Of a stretch of DNA of 64,000 nt, positions 16,497-25,095 are shown piece by piece (positions within the stretch are counted from its first letter, which is position 1; the number at the start of each line of letters is the position of its first letter). The stretch is from Sporichthya polymorpha DSM 43042 (lineage in GTDB: Bacteria; Actinomycetota; Actinomycetes; Sporichthyales; Sporichthyaceae). The notes under the pieces were generated by a model. That model was not told where the DNA came from, did not search any database, and saw only the letters and a program-made list of their open reading frames with translations. Position numbers and translations under genes: made by a program. The stretch spans positions 3,509,057 to 3,573,056 of the forward strand of contig NZ_KB913029.1 in NCBI RefSeq assembly GCF_000384115.1, given 5' to 3'.

Positions 16497-17528
16497 TCAG
16501 AAGGTGTCGGCGAGGGCCTTGATCGGCATCTTCAGCTCGTCGAGGAGGGCCAGGTCCTCCTTGGGGTCTCGGCCCAGGGTGGTCAGGTAGTTGCCGACGA
16601 TGACGGCGTTGATCCCGCCGAGCAGACCCTCGCGGGTGCCCAGGTCCCCGAGGGTGATCTCGCGGCCGCCGGCGTAGCGCAGGATCGTGCGGGGCATCGC
16701 GAGCCGGAACGCGGCGATGGTGCGCAACGCGTCCTGCGCGCTCAGGGGTTCCTGATCGCCGAACGGGGTGCCCGGGCGGGGGTTGAGGAAGTTCAGCGGG
16801 ACCTCGTCCGGGGTCAGCGTCGCCAGCTGGGCGGCGAACTCGGCCCGCTGCTCCAGGCTCTCGCCCATGCCGACGATCCCGCCGCAGCAGACCTCCATGC
16901 CCGCCTCGCGGACCATGGTCAGGGTCTCCCAGCGCTCCTCCCAGGTGTGGGTGGTGACCACGTTCGGGAAGTAGGAGCGGGCGGTCTCCAGGTTGTGGTT
17001 GTAGCGGTGCACGCCCATGGCGGCGAGCTCGTCGACCTGGGCCTGGGTGAGCATCCCCAGGGAGGCGGCGACCTGGATGTCGACCGCGGCCTGAATCGCC
17101 GCGACGCCCTCGCGCATCTGCTTCATCAACCGCTCGTCCGGACCCCGGACGGCGGCCACGATGCAGAACTCGGTCGCCCCGGTCGCCGCCGTGGCCTTCG
17201 CCGCCTCGACCAGCGCCGGGATGTCCAGCCACACCGAGCGGACCGGGGAGGTGAACTGGCCCGACTGGGAACAGAAATGACAGTCCTCCGGGCACCCACC
17301 GGTCTTGAGCGAGACGATGCCCTCGACCTCGACCTCGGGCCCGCACCAGCGCATCCGCACCTCGTGCGCCAGCGCGAGCAGGTCCTCCAGGTGCTCGTCC
17401 GGCAGGTTCAGCACGGCCAGCACCTGGGCCTCGTCCAGCCCCACGCCACGCTCGAGCACCTGCTCCCGCGCGGTCGCGAGGAGGTCGGCCGGGTCGGTCG
17501 CCAGCGGGCGGTCTTCGAGCGTGGTCAT
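16497..17528 (-). CDS. bioB: Biotin synthase
   Basis: Radical SAM enzyme that inserts sulfur into dethiobiotin. The 343-residue protein has the SAM-cluster motif C79-x3-C83-x2-C86 ([14 protein letters not shown]), the [13 protein letters not shown] segment and the late [16 protein letters not shown] region typical of BioB. ATG 17528 is chosen because it is preceded by a Shine-Dalgarno-like AGGA, although an upstream in-frame ATG (17558) exists. It is last in the leftward bioF-bioD-bioB order, 56 bp after bioD. The auxiliary protein gene bsaP is about 4.3 kb downstream rather than adjacent. Confidence 0.97.
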   Translation of the reverse strand: MTTLEDRPLATDPADLLATAREQVLERGVGLDEAQVLAVLNLPDEHLEDLLALAHEVRMRWCGPEVEVEGIVSLKTGGCPEDCHFCSQSGQFTSPVRSVWLDIPALVEAAKATAATGATEFCIVAAVRGPDERLMKQMREGVAAIQAAVDIQVAASLGMLTQAQVDELAAMGVHRYNHNLETARSYFPNVVTTHTWEERWETLTMVREAGMEVCCGGIVGMGESLEQRAEFAAQLATLTPDEVPLNFLNPRPGTPFGDQEPLSAQDALRTIAAFRLAMPRTILRYAGGREITLGDLGTREGLLGGINAVIVGNYLTTLGRDPKEDLALLDELKMPIKALADTF

Positions 17529-17584
17529 GGAAATCCTGTCGTTCGGGGGTGAAAGCACGGTACCCAGCGTGCCGCCGGGCCCCG

Positions 17585-18313
17585 TCAGCGGTGGAGAGTA
17601 GAGAGGTGCTTCGCCTTGAAGCCCGCCGCGTCGAAGGTCCCGCCGAACTGCGGGGACAGGCCCGCCTTCGCGGCGGCGAGGAAGGCGGCGCGGCTCAGGG
17701 AGCCCGCGTTCTCGGGGAGCGCACCGGCCAACGGCCGGGCCGCGAGGGTCTCCAGATCCATCAGGTTCGTCCGGTGGGCCAGACCCGGCTCGGCCGGCCA
17801 GGAACCGAGGACGAGCCCGGCGAGGTCCAGCCCGCGGTGCGCCATCGCCTCCAGCGTCAGCGCGGTGTGGTTGAGCGTCCCGAGCCCGGGCTCGGCCACC
17901 AGCAGCACCGGCGCGTCCAGCATCCGCGCCAGGTCGGCGATCGTGCGGCCGTCGGGGTCGAACCGGACCAGGAGACCGCCCGCGCCCTCCACGAGGACGA
18001 GGCGCCGGGTGCCCCGCAGTTCGCGGATCTGCTCGGCGGCGGCCGTCAGGTCGAGCGGTGGCTTCCCGGCCTGGCGCGCTGCGGCGGCCGGGGAGAGCGG
18101 GCGGAGGAATCGCGCGAACTCGTGGGTGTCGGTGACGCCGGAGAGGCGCTCGATCTCCGACAGGTCACCGGGCTCGCCGAAGCCCATGCCGGTCTGGGCC
18201 GGCTTCACGACGGCGACGGGGACCCCGCGGTCCGCGGCGAGGGCGGCCAGGGCCGCGGTCACCATGGTCTTCCCGACGCCGGTGCCGGTGCCGGTGACGA
18301 TCAGTGCGCTCAT
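17585..18313 (-). CDS. bioD: ATP-dependent dethiobiotin synthetase
   Basis: Closes the ureido ring of dethiobiotin from 7,8-diaminopelargonate with CO2 and ATP. The 242-residue product carries the P-loop-like [16 protein letters not shown] at the N-terminus, the VVKPAQTG motif with the catalytic Lys, and [13 protein letters not shown]. The start ATG 18313 overlaps the bioF stop (ATGA), so translation is coupled to bioF. No bioA (the aminotransferase that would make its substrate) is present in this operon. Confidence 0.97.
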   Translation of the reverse strand: MSALIVTGTGTGVGKTMVTAALAALAADRGVPVAVVKPAQTGMGFGEPGDLSEIERLSGVTDTHEFARFLRPLSPAAAARQAGKPPLDLTAAAEQIRELRGTRRLVLVEGAGGLLVRFDPDGRTIADLARMLDAPVLLVAEPGLGTLNHTALTLEAMAHRGLDLAGLVLGSWPAEPGLAHRTNLMDLETLAARPLAGALPENAGSLSRAAFLAAAKAGLSPQFGGTFDAAGFKAKHLSTLHR

Positions 18314-19485
18314 GCTTGCGAATTCAACCGTGCGGCCACCGCGGCCAGCGCAGCGCGGGCCCGTTGGACGTCGGCGTCCGTCAGGTCGGCGCGGGCCGTG
18401 ACCCGCAGCCGGGAGACGCCGTCCGGCACGGACGGGGGCCGGAAGCAGCCGACCCGCACGCCGCGGGAGAGGCAGAGCTCGGCGGCCGCGACCGCCGCGT
18501 CGGCCTCGCCGATCAGCACCGCCGCCACCGCGCCGTGAGGCTCGGGGGAGTCGAGGCCGAGCGATCGCGCGAGGGCCGAGATCTCCCGGGCCCGGTCGCG
18601 GACCTCGGCAGCGAGCTCGGGGTGGCCGGTCAGCAGCCGCAGGGCGGCCAGCGCGCCGGCCGCCGTCGCGGGGGCCAGACCGGTGTCGAAGATGAAGCTC
18701 CGGGCGGTGTCGACCAGGTGCTCGACCACGCGGGTCGGGCCGAGGACGAGCCCGCCCTGGCTGCCGAGCGACTTCGACAGCACCGACGTGATGACGACGT
18801 CGGGAGCGCCGGCCAGGCCCGCGGCGTGCACGGTCCCGCGGCCGCCCTCGCCGACGACGCCGAGCGCGTGGGCCTCGTCGACGAGCAGGGCCGCGCCGTG
18901 CCGTCGGGCCACGGCGGCCAGCTCGGCGACCGGCGCGATCGCCCCGTCGACGGAGAAGACGCCGTCGGTGATCACGAGCGCTCGCTCCTCGGTGCGGGCG
19001 CCGAGCGCGTTCTCGACGGCGGCGACGTCGAGGTGGGGCACGATCTCGACCCGGGCCCGGGACAGGCGGCACGCGTCGACGAGCGAGGCGTGGTTGCGGG
19101 CGTCGGAGACGATCAGCGACCCGGCGCCGGCCAGCGCGGTGACCGCCCCGAGGTTGGCGAGGTAACCCGAGGAGAAGACCAGGCCGGCCTCGGCGCCGAC
19201 GTGGGCCGCCGCGGCGGCCTCGAGGTCGCGGTGCACCGTCGTCGACCCGGTGACCAGCCGCGACCCGGTGGAGCCCGCGCCCCACTCCTTCGCGGCCGCG
19301 GCGACGGCCTCGGCCACCTCGGGGTGTCGGGCCAGGCCCAGGTAGTCGTTGGAGGCGAGGTCGAGGACGGGGTCGTCGGAGACGCGGTGGCGCAGGCGGC
19401 GGCGTAGGCCCGCCGCGGTCCGCCGCGCGGCGTGGGCGTCGAGCCAGTCGAAGGGATTCGCCGAGTTCGCGGGTCGAGCGGTCAT
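18310..19485 (-). CDS. bioF: 8-amino-7-oxononanoate synthase
   Basis: PLP enzyme condensing pimeloyl-thioester and L-alanine. The 391-residue protein shows the alpha-oxoamine synthase features: LDLASNDYLGLARHP, the DEAHALGVVGEGGRG PLP segment near residues 203-217, and the Schiff-base lysine K238 in SVLSKSLGSQGG. It overlaps the DUF2785 gene upstream and bioD downstream by four bases each, so the DUF2785-bioF-bioD part of the operon is tightly coupled. Confidence 0.96.
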   Translation of the reverse strand: MTARPANSANPFDWLDAHAARRTAAGLRRRLRHRVSDDPVLDLASNDYLGLARHPEVAEAVAAAAKEWGAGSTGSRLVTGSTTVHRDLEAAAAAHVGAEAGLVFSSGYLANLGAVTALAGAGSLIVSDARNHASLVDACRLSRARVEIVPHLDVAAVENALGARTEERALVITDGVFSVDGAIAPVAELAAVARRHGAALLVDEAHALGVVGEGGRGTVHAAGLAGAPDVVITSVLSKSLGSQGGLVLGPTRVVEHLVDTARSFIFDTGLAPATAAGALAALRLLTGHPELAAEVRDRAREISALARSLGLDSPEPHGAVAAVLIGEADAAVAAAELCLSRGVRVGCFRPPSVPDGVSRLRVTARADLTDADVQRARAALAAVAARLNSQA

Positions 19486-20426
19486 CGCCGGCTCCCCGGC
19501 AGTCGGCCGGGCTCGAAGTGGGGCCCGGAGCTGCGCAGCGCCGCCTGCAGCGCCCCGAGGACCTCGACCCGCGCGGCGGGCGGGCCCGGGAACGGCTCAC
19601 GCCCCGCGCTCGGACGGACGCCGAGCAGCAGCTGCAGGTGCAGCGCCCGGGCGAAGGCGACCGTGTTGCGGACCTGCGGCGGCACCAGTCCGTTCGGCTC
19701 GCCGGGGTCGTCCTCCGAGTGCGGCCGCCAGGCGACGGCGAGGTGGTCGATCCAGGCCTGCAGGAACACCGGCTCGACGGCGTCGCGGTGCAGCACCGTC
19801 ATGGCGCTGTAGGCGAGGTGGTCCGCCTCCTGGCCGGAGAAGGCGTGCGGGGTGGGGCGCAGGAGGCGCTCGGCGAGGGCGTCGAGGAGGACGCCCAGCC
19901 CCTCACCCTGCAGGTGGCGCGACTCCGCCATCGCCCGCAGGAGCTCCGCGCCGTGCTCCATCGCGGCCGCGCGGCCGGCACCGGGGACGTGCCCGCGCAG
20001 GTCGCGCTCGGCCAGCAGCCAGCTCAGCCCGCGGTCACCCCAGCGGAGCACGGCCTCGCGGTGCATGCCGTGCAGGACGTTGTCGCGGTCGATCACCGCG
20101 GCCAGCACCCGCGCCGAGAACGAGCGCCGCAGGACCGAGGGCGTGCCGTCCTCGCCCAGGCCGGGCCGCAGGCCCTCGCTGATCCCGTCGCCCATCGCGG
20201 GCAGCAGGTCGTCGTAGACGCCCGCGGCGATCCACCGGAGCAGGACCGTCAGCGCAAGGTCGTCCCGCAGGTGCGGGTCGAGGTCCCCGAGCAGCTCGAC
20301 GAGCTCGACGGTCATGTCGTCGAGACGGCGGTCGGTGGGGACGATCCCGCCCCGGGCCAGGACGTCCTCCCAGAAGCCGGGGTCCAACGCGGCACCGGCG
20401 CGCGCGCGCCGGTCCGGGTCGGTCAC
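19482..20426 (-). CDS. DUF2785-like protein, first gene of the bio operon
   Basis: A 314-residue, mostly helical protein with no signal peptide or catalytic motif that I recognise; its repeated helical pairs and segments such as MGDGISEGLRPGLGEDGTPSVLRRSFSARVL suggest the DUF2785 (ARM-like helical) family. GTG 20426. The 4-bp overlap with bioF shows cotranscription with biotin genes, which is a curious partner for an unknown protein; it may simply share the promoter. The family call is tentative. Confidence 0.6.
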   Translation of the reverse strand: MTDPDRRARAGAALDPGFWEDVLARGGIVPTDRRLDDMTVELVELLGDLDPHLRDDLALTVLLRWIAAGVYDDLLPAMGDGISEGLRPGLGEDGTPSVLRRSFSARVLAAVIDRDNVLHGMHREAVLRWGDRGLSWLLAERDLRGHVPGAGRAAAMEHGAELLRAMAESRHLQGEGLGVLLDALAERLLRPTPHAFSGQEADHLAYSAMTVLHRDAVEPVFLQAWIDHLAVAWRPHSEDDPGEPNGLVPPQVRNTVAFARALHLQLLLGVRPSAGREPFPGPPAARVEVLGALQAALRSSGPHFEPGRLPGSRR

Positions 20427-20577
20427 CGCGTACCTCCGCGATCGGGAGCCGGTCCGAAGGAGCGGGCCGGCGGGGCTGGGCCAGGGGATGGGGACTGGAT
20501 AGCCGTGCGGGTCGCGTTGAATTTACCTGCCGGAGCCGACCGCCGGGCCGCCCGTGCCCGGCCCGTACGCTGCGGAC

Positions 20578-22080
20578 GTGGCGTCTCTCACCGAACTGGT
20601 CCGGGCGAGCACGGATCTCGACGCCGCCGACCGGGAGTGGCTGCAGGTGCTGGTCGCGGACTGGCAGCTGCTCGCCGACCTCTCCTTCTCCGACCTGGTC
20701 CTGTGGCTGCCGGTGCGGGACGGCACCGGGTACCTCGCCGCCGCCCAGATGCGCCCGACGACCGGGCCGACGGCCTTCCACGACGACCTCGTCGGGTCGT
20801 TCACGGCCCGCGGGCACCGGCCGCTGCTCGACATCGCCCACGACGAGGCGCGCATCGTCCGTGAGGGCGACCCCGAGCTGCGCAGCGACGTCCCGGTCCG
20901 CATGGAGGCGATCCCGGTCCGGCGGGCCGGCCGCGTCCTCGGAGTCATCGCGCGCAACACCAGCCTCATCTCGGTGCGCACGCCCAGCCGCCTGGAGCTC
21001 ACCTACATCCAGTGCGCCGCGGACCTGGCCCGCATGATCGCGGCCGGCCTGTTCCCCCACGTCGCGTCGACCGGCTCGGTGTCGAACGTGCTGCAGGACG
21101 GCTCGCCGCGCGTGGGTGACGGGTTGATCCGGCTCGACCCCGACGGCGTCGTCACCTACGCGAGCCCCAACGCCCTGTCCGCCTACCGGCGGCTCGGGTT
21201 GGCCACCGACCTCGTCGGGACCCACCTCGGCACGGTCACCGCCGAGCTCGCCCCGACGCACGGCCCGGTGGAGGAGGCGCTCGCCGTGGTCGCCGGCGGC
21301 CGCAAGCCGCGGGGTCTGGAGATCGAGACCGACGACGTCGTCGTCGGCCTGCGCGCGATCCCGCTGGACTCGCCCGAGGCCCATCTCGGCGCGATCGTGC
21401 TGCTGCGCGACGTCACCGACGTCCGCCGTCGCGAGCGGGAGCTGATCACGAAGGACGCGACGATCCGCGAGATCCACCACCGGGTGAAGAACAACCTGCA
21501 GACGGTGGCCGCGCTGCTGCGCCTTCAGGCCCGCCGGCTGACCGAGCCGGGCGCGCGGACCGCGCTGGAGGAGGCGGTGCGCCGGGTCGGGTCGATCGCG
21601 ATCGTCCACGACACGCTCTCGCTGTCCCCGGACGAGAACCTCGCGTTCGACGAGGTCGTGGACCGGGTGCTTGCGATGCTTTCCGACGTCTCGTCGGTCG
21701 AGGCCGGCCTGCTGCCCCGGCGCGAGGGGGAGTTCGGCACGGTCGCCGGCGAGCTTGCGACCCCGCTGTCGATGGTGCTGACCGAGCTGCTGCAGAACGC
21801 GCTCGAGCACGGGATTCTTCCGGGCTCGCAGGTCCTCGTCGTGCGCGCCCGGCGCACACCCAACGAGGACGGCCCGGGGGAGACCCTCTACGTGGAGGTC
21901 GACGACGACGGGCGCGGCCTGCCGCCGGACTTCGACCCGGTGTCCTCGTCGAACCTCGGGCTGCAGATCGTCCGGACGCTGGTCACCGGCGAGCTGTCGG
22001 GCGACCTCGAGATCGGCGCCCGGCCCGGCGGGGGGACGCGGGTCGCGCTGACGATTCCGCTGCGTACGCGGGCCCACTGA
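20578..22080 (+). CDS. pdtaS: Sensor histidine kinase, PdtaS-like (GAF-PAS-HisKA_2-HATPase)
   Basis: A 500-residue soluble kinase: GAF domain about 1-145 (VADWQLLADLSFSDLVLW), PAS domain about 175-285 (GLIRLDPDGVVTYASPNAL), HisKA_2 phosphoacceptor helix IREIHHRVKNNLQTVAALL with H300/H301, and an HATPase domain with TELLQNALEHG (N box) and DDGRGLPPDF (G1). Order and motifs match M. tuberculosis PdtaS closely. PdtaS phosphorylates the ANTAR regulator PdtaR to control translation of nutrient and copper genes; no pdtaR is visible nearby, which is also usual in mycobacteria. GTG 20578 fits the family N-terminus. Confidence 0.92.
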   Translation: MASLTELVRASTDLDAADREWLQVLVADWQLLADLSFSDLVLWLPVRDGTGYLAAAQMRPTTGPTAFHDDLVGSFTARGHRPLLDIAHDEARIVREGDPELRSDVPVRMEAIPVRRAGRVLGVIARNTSLISVRTPSRLELTYIQCAADLARMIAAGLFPHVASTGSVSNVLQDGSPRVGDGLIRLDPDGVVTYASPNALSAYRRLGLATDLVGTHLGTVTAELAPTHGPVEEALAVVAGGRKPRGLEIETDDVVVGLRAIPLDSPEAHLGAIVLLRDVTDVRRRERELITKDATIREIHHRVKNNLQTVAALLRLQARRLTEPGARTALEEAVRRVGSIAIVHDTLSLSPDENLAFDEVVDRVLAMLSDVSSVEAGLLPRREGEFGTVAGELATPLSMVLTELLQNALEHGILPGSQVLVVRARRTPNEDGPGETLYVEVDDDGRGLPPDFDPVSSSNLGLQIVRTLVTGELSGDLEIGARPGGGTRVALTIPLRTRAH

Positions 22081-22127
22081 CGGCGTCTCAGTTGCTCCGC
22101 CTCAGCTGATCAGCGGGTCCCGTCACA

Positions 22128-22159
22128 TACGAACCCCGGCCGATCGGCCGGGGTTCGTA
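22128..22159. terminator. 32-bp perfect palindrome, terminator between pdtaS and whiB1
   Basis: Sixteen-base arms (TACGAACCCCGGCCGA and complement). It lies between the convergent pdtaS and whiB1 genes, so it probably stops transcription from both sides. Confidence 0.85.
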
Positions 22160-22189
22160 GGGGTCTGCTGGACCGATCCGACGATCTGC

Positions 22190-22441
22190 TCAGACGACGC
22201 GGGCGCGGGCGCGAGCGGTGCGGCGCTTGAGAGCGCGACGCTCGTCCTCGGAGAGACCGCCCCAGACACCGGCGTCCTGGCCGGACTCGAGGGCCCACTG
22301 CAGGCACGTCTCGACGACGTCGCAACGCCGGCACACGGCCTTGGCCTCTTCGATCTGCATCAGGGCGGGGCCGGTGTTCCCGATCGGGAAGAACAGCTCG
22401 GGATCCTCGTCCCGGCAGACTGCGCGGTGGCGCCAGTCCAT
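22190..22441 (-). CDS. whiB1: WhiB1-type [4Fe-4S] transcriptional regulator
   Basis: An 83-residue Wbl protein with four cluster cysteines C9, C37, C40 and C46 (C-x27-C-x2-C-x5-C), the GVWGGLSEDER motif that contacts domain 4 of the primary sigma factor, and a C-terminal basic tail RRTARARARVV for DNA binding. The short length and N-terminus MDWRHRAVCRDEDPELFFP are the WhiB1 subtype, which is NO-sensitive and essential in mycobacteria. The ATG has a clear GAAGGAG Shine-Dalgarno. A 421-bp upstream region carries a CRP-like palindrome. Confidence 0.96.
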   Translation of the reverse strand: MDWRHRAVCRDEDPELFFPIGNTGPALMQIEEAKAVCRRCDVVETCLQWALESGQDAGVWGGLSEDERRALKRRTARARARVV

Positions 22442-22862
22442 GGGTGTAGCTCCTTCAGTGGTGGGCTCCGGACTCGGGCGAGCTCCGGCCCCGGCGAATG
22501 TGTGCCTGGGGGATTTCGCTAACTAGTGAACCGTTTCACGAGCGTTAACGGTCCCCCAACACGAGAGATATTTGTGTGAGATGAAGCACGGGTCCAGGGA
22601 CCTTCGGTCCTGGTCAGAGCGATATTTCGAGCCAGTTCGCCCCGAACCGTGGACCACCTTGAACCACCCGCTAGCGTCGGCACAAGACCTCGAATCAGGG
22701 AATTGCGCCACACATCGGGCGGCCCGTCGGTCGGTCGGTGCGGAGGGCCGGGACGACGCATACGTACAGAGCTTCCGCACCGTAGCTGTGGTATGCACCG
22801 CGGCGCACGATCTTGAACCGGGAAATCCGGTCACAGTCCGGCAAAGGGTAGGGAATACAGCG
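22442..22862. other. 421-bp intergenic regulatory region of whiB1
   Basis: No convincing gene. GC content is visibly lower than in the surrounding genes, consistent with promoters for whiB1 (leftward) and for the small membrane protein (rightward). It contains the CRP-like site at 22526-22539, a CGTTAACG palindrome near 22543, and a second weaker TGTGA-N6-GCACG element near 22573-22588. A start codon further upstream for the rightward gene (22572) is open but lacks membrane or domain character. Confidence 0.6.
22526..22539. promoter_or_regulatory. CRP/FNR-like site GTGA-N6-TCAC upstream of whiB1
   Basis: GTGAACCGTTTCAC matches the GTGA-N6-TCAC core of cAMP-CRP sites and has five-base complementary arms. 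It lies 85 bp upstream of the whiB1 start. M. tuberculosis whiB1 is controlled by the CRP protein Rv3676, so a conserved input is plausible. Confidence 0.5.
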
Positions 22863-23306
22863 GTGAAACCGGCAGGTGAGGATGGGGGCGCGAACCCTTC
22901 CGCGGGTCCGCTCGACGTCCCGGCGATGATCTTCGACGCCCGTCGCCACCCCCGGTTGCTGGTCGTCGCGGCCCTCGCCCAGGCCCTTCAGGCCCTGGCG
23001 CTGCTGGGCGTGGGCGTCGTCACGCTCGTGGTGGGAATCACGGGCGGCGGGAGCCTCGTCGACGGCCTGTTGGTGGGGGCGCTCGCCACCGGCGGCGGGG
23101 TCGGTCTGCTCGCCGTCGCCCGGGGACTGCTCGGTGCGCAGGGCTGGTCCCGCGCCCCGGCGCTGGTCTGGCAACTGATCACGCTGCCGATCGCGTTCAC
23201 GACCATGGACGACCTGCCGGCGGCCGGCTACGCGCTCCTGACCTCGGCGATCGTCATCCTCGCGGCGCTGTTCGCCCCGTCGACCGGCGCGGCGCTGCAG
23301 GACTGA
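22863..23306 (+). CDS. Small four-helix membrane protein of unknown function
   Basis: A 147-residue protein from GTG 22863 with four hydrophobic helices (about residues 32-60, 66-90, 100-117, 120-142) and a short polar N-terminus. The pattern resembles small actinobacterial integral membrane proteins of unknown role. GTG 22863 is preferred over upstream starts because the added residues would be polar, lie in the whiB1 control region and lack coding character; it has AGGGTAGGG upstream. Convergent with sigF, with 34 bp between stops. Confidence 0.65.
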   Translation: MKPAGEDGGANPSAGPLDVPAMIFDARRHPRLLVVAALAQALQALALLGVGVVTLVVGITGGGSLVDGLLVGALATGGGVGLLAVARGLLGAQGWSRAPALVWQLITLPIAFTTMDDLPAAGYALLTSAIVILAALFAPSTGAALQD

Positions 23307-23340
23307 CCCGTTGGGCTCCGGTCGCCGGCCGGGTCCGACG

Positions 23341-24171
23341 TCACTCCTCGATCAGGAGGTCCGCGCGCAGCTTCGCGAGGGTTCGGGCGAGCAACCGGGA
23401 GACGTGCATCTGGGAGATGCCGAGCTCGGTCGCGATCTGCGACTGGGTCATCCCGCCGAAGAAGCGGAGGAGCAGGATGCGCTTCTCGCGCGGGGGCAGC
23501 CGCTCCAGCAACGGCTTGAGCGACTCGCGGTACTCGACGCCTTCGAGCGCTTCGTCCTCACCACCGAGGGAGTCGACGACCGCGGGGGAGTCGCCCTCGC
23601 CCTGCTCCGGGACGTCGAGCGAGAGGGTGCTGTAGGCGTTCGCCGACTCCAGGCCCTCGAGGACCTCTTCCTCGGACCGGCCGAGCCGTTGGGCGAGCTC
23701 GGAGACGGTCGGGGCGCGGCCGAGCTGCTGGGAGAGTTCGGCCGTCGCGGTCGAGAGGTGCAGCCGCAGCTCCTGCAGCCGACGGGGAACCCGAACGGCC
23801 CAACCGCGGTCGCGGAAGTGGCGCTTGATCTCGCCGACGATGGTCGGGGTGGCGTACGTGGAGAACTCGACGCCCCGGTCGATCTCGAAGCGGTCGACGG
23901 ACTTGATCAGCCCGATCGTCGCGACCTGCACGAGGTCGTCGAGGGGTTCGCCGCGGTTGCGGAAGCGGCGGGCCAGGTGCTCGACCAGCGGCAGGTGGAG
24001 CTCGACGAGCGCGTCGCGCAGCGCGGGACGGCGGGGGTCGTCGGGAGCCATCGCGGCGAGCTCGGTGAGCATCGCGCGCGCCCGGTCCCGTTCCACCTCG
24101 CGGGCCGAGTCCCGGACGGTCTCGCCCTGGATCTCCTCGGCCACGTCAGCCGCGTCCCCGCCCCGCGCCAT
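23341..24171 (-). CDS. sigF: SigF/SigB-type general stress sigma factor
   Basis: A 276-residue group 3 sigma-70: region 2 VEHLARRFRNRGEPLDDLVQ through FSTYATPTIVGEIKRHFRD, region 3 VPRRLQELRL and APTVSELAQRLG, region 4 LPPREKRILLLRFFGGMTQSQIA and GISQMHVSRLLARTLAKLR. These are characteristic of the actinobacterial SigF/B/G family controlled by RsbW-like anti-sigma kinases. It abuts the anti-sigma gene with no gap (rsbW stop ends where the sigma ATG begins), so synthesis is coupled. Which paralogue (F, B or G) it corresponds to cannot be told. Confidence 0.93.
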   Translation of the reverse strand: MARGGDAADVAEEIQGETVRDSAREVERDRARAMLTELAAMAPDDPRRPALRDALVELHLPLVEHLARRFRNRGEPLDDLVQVATIGLIKSVDRFEIDRGVEFSTYATPTIVGEIKRHFRDRGWAVRVPRRLQELRLHLSTATAELSQQLGRAPTVSELAQRLGRSEEEVLEGLESANAYSTLSLDVPEQGEGDSPAVVDSLGGEDEALEGVEYRESLKPLLERLPPREKRILLLRFFGGMTQSQIATELGISQMHVSRLLARTLAKLRADLLIEE

Positions 24172-24570
24172 TCATGCCGCCCCCTCGGCGGTCTTGCGCA
24201 GGGTGATCGTGAGGTGCTGGTCCGAGTCCACGGTCGCCGTCACGTCCCCGGCCAGCGCCGACAGGACCGTCCAGGCGAAGGTGTTCCGCGGGGGCACGGC
24301 GCCGTCCCGCGTGGGCGCGGTGACCTCGACGGTCAGCGTCGGGGCGTCCAGCGTGAACCGGCAGAGCAGATCGGTGTCGGGGACGACCTGCGCGAGCAGC
24401 ATCGCGCAGGCCTCGTCGACGGCGATGCGCAGGTCCTCGATCTCGTCGATCGTGAAATCCAGGCGCGCGGCCAGACCCGCGGTGGCGGTGCGCAGCACGG
24501 ACAGATAGGCGCCGTCGGCGGGGAGCCGCACCTCGACGAAGTCGTCAATGGGTCGGTCGAAGTCGTCCAT
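24172..24570 (-). CDS. rsbW: RsbW-like anti-sigma factor / serine kinase
   Basis: A 132-residue GHKL ATPase-fold protein with the N-box-like segment IEDLRIAVDEACAMLLAQV near residues 43-61 and a C-terminal strand HLTITLRKTAEG. Proteins of this type sequester SigF-family sigma factors and phosphorylate anti-anti-sigma partners. Start ATG 24570. It lies 35 bp after sodN and directly before sigF, an arrangement that couples the sigma switch to a superoxide dismutase transcript. No anti-anti-sigma gene is nearby. The glycine-rich ATP lid is weak, as in several actinobacterial anti-sigma kinases. Confidence 0.88.
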   Translation of the reverse strand: MDDFDRPIDDFVEVRLPADGAYLSVLRTATAGLAARLDFTIDEIEDLRIAVDEACAMLLAQVVPDTDLLCRFTLDAPTLTVEVTAPTRDGAVPPRNTFAWTVLSALAGDVTATVDSDQHLTITLRKTAEGAA

Positions 24571-24605
24571 CGGTCTGCCGACGGCGCCATCAGGCTCCGA
24601 GGAGC

Positions 24606-25013
24606 TCACGCGGCCTTTTTGGTGGCCCAGAAGATCTCGGCGATCTCGTCGATCTTCGCGAGCAGCTTGTCCGCGACCTCGACGTCGACCGAGCCCTTCG
24701 TGCCGCCGGCGCCGGCGAGCTTGGTGGCCTCGTTGAACAGCTGGTGCAGGTTCGGGTAGGCCTCGAAGTGCGGCGGCTTGAAGTAGTCGGTCCACAGCAC
24801 CCAGAGGTGGTGCTTGACCAGGTCGGACCGCTGCTCCTTGATCTGCAGAGCGCGCTCGCGGAAGACCGGGTCCTCGTTACCGACGTACTTCTCGCAGATC
24901 GCCTTGACGGACTCGGCCTCGATGCGGGCCTGGGCGGGGTCGTACACGCCGCAGGGCAGGTCGCAGTGGGCGGAGACCTCGATCGGCCGGGTGATCGTGC
25001 GCAGCAACGGCAT
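24606..25013 (-). CDS. sodN: Nickel superoxide dismutase precursor
   Basis: A 135-residue precursor: a 15-residue propeptide ending EVSA is followed by the Ni-hook HCDLPCGVY (H16, C17, C21, becoming mature His1, Cys2, Cys6), which ligates nickel after cleavage. The remainder is the four-helix bundle with HHLWVLWTDYFKPPHFEAYP. Dismutates superoxide in the cytoplasm as a hexamer. ATG 25013 gives the known propeptide length. Cleavage needs the SodX peptidase encoded divergently 82 bp away. Followed closely by rsbW-sigF. Confidence 0.98.
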   Translation of the reverse strand: MPLLRTITRPIEVSAHCDLPCGVYDPAQARIEAESVKAICEKYVGNEDPVFRERALQIKEQRSDLVKHHLWVLWTDYFKPPHFEAYPNLHQLFNEATKLAGAGGTKGSVDVEVADKLLAKIDEIAEIFWATKKAA

Positions 25014-25054
25014 CAGAGCGGTCCCTTCGTTGCTTTCGGAAAGTGTCAGGGGGT

Positions 25055-25072
25055 GGACGTCGGGTGACGTCC
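25055..25072. promoter_or_regulatory. Inverted repeat in the sodN-sodX intergenic region
   Basis: GGACGTC-N4-GACGTCC, seven-base perfect arms, located between the divergent sodN and sodX starts (42 bp from sodN). It could be an operator for a nickel- or redox-responsive repressor serving both promoters. It does not match the Streptomyces Nur consensus that I remember, so the regulator is unassigned. Confidence 0.45.
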
Positions 25073-25095
25073 GCGTCGGTCGCGACACTACCCCT

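Noticed and set aside
22572-22862. N-terminal extension of the small membrane protein into the whiB1 control region
   Set aside because: The added residues have no membrane or domain character and cross a probable promoter region; GTG 22863 has a better start context.
22853-22880. Second SigR-type promoter upstream of the small membrane protein
   Set aside because: GGAAT is present but the -10 position reads GGT rather than GTT, and it would overlap the start codon.
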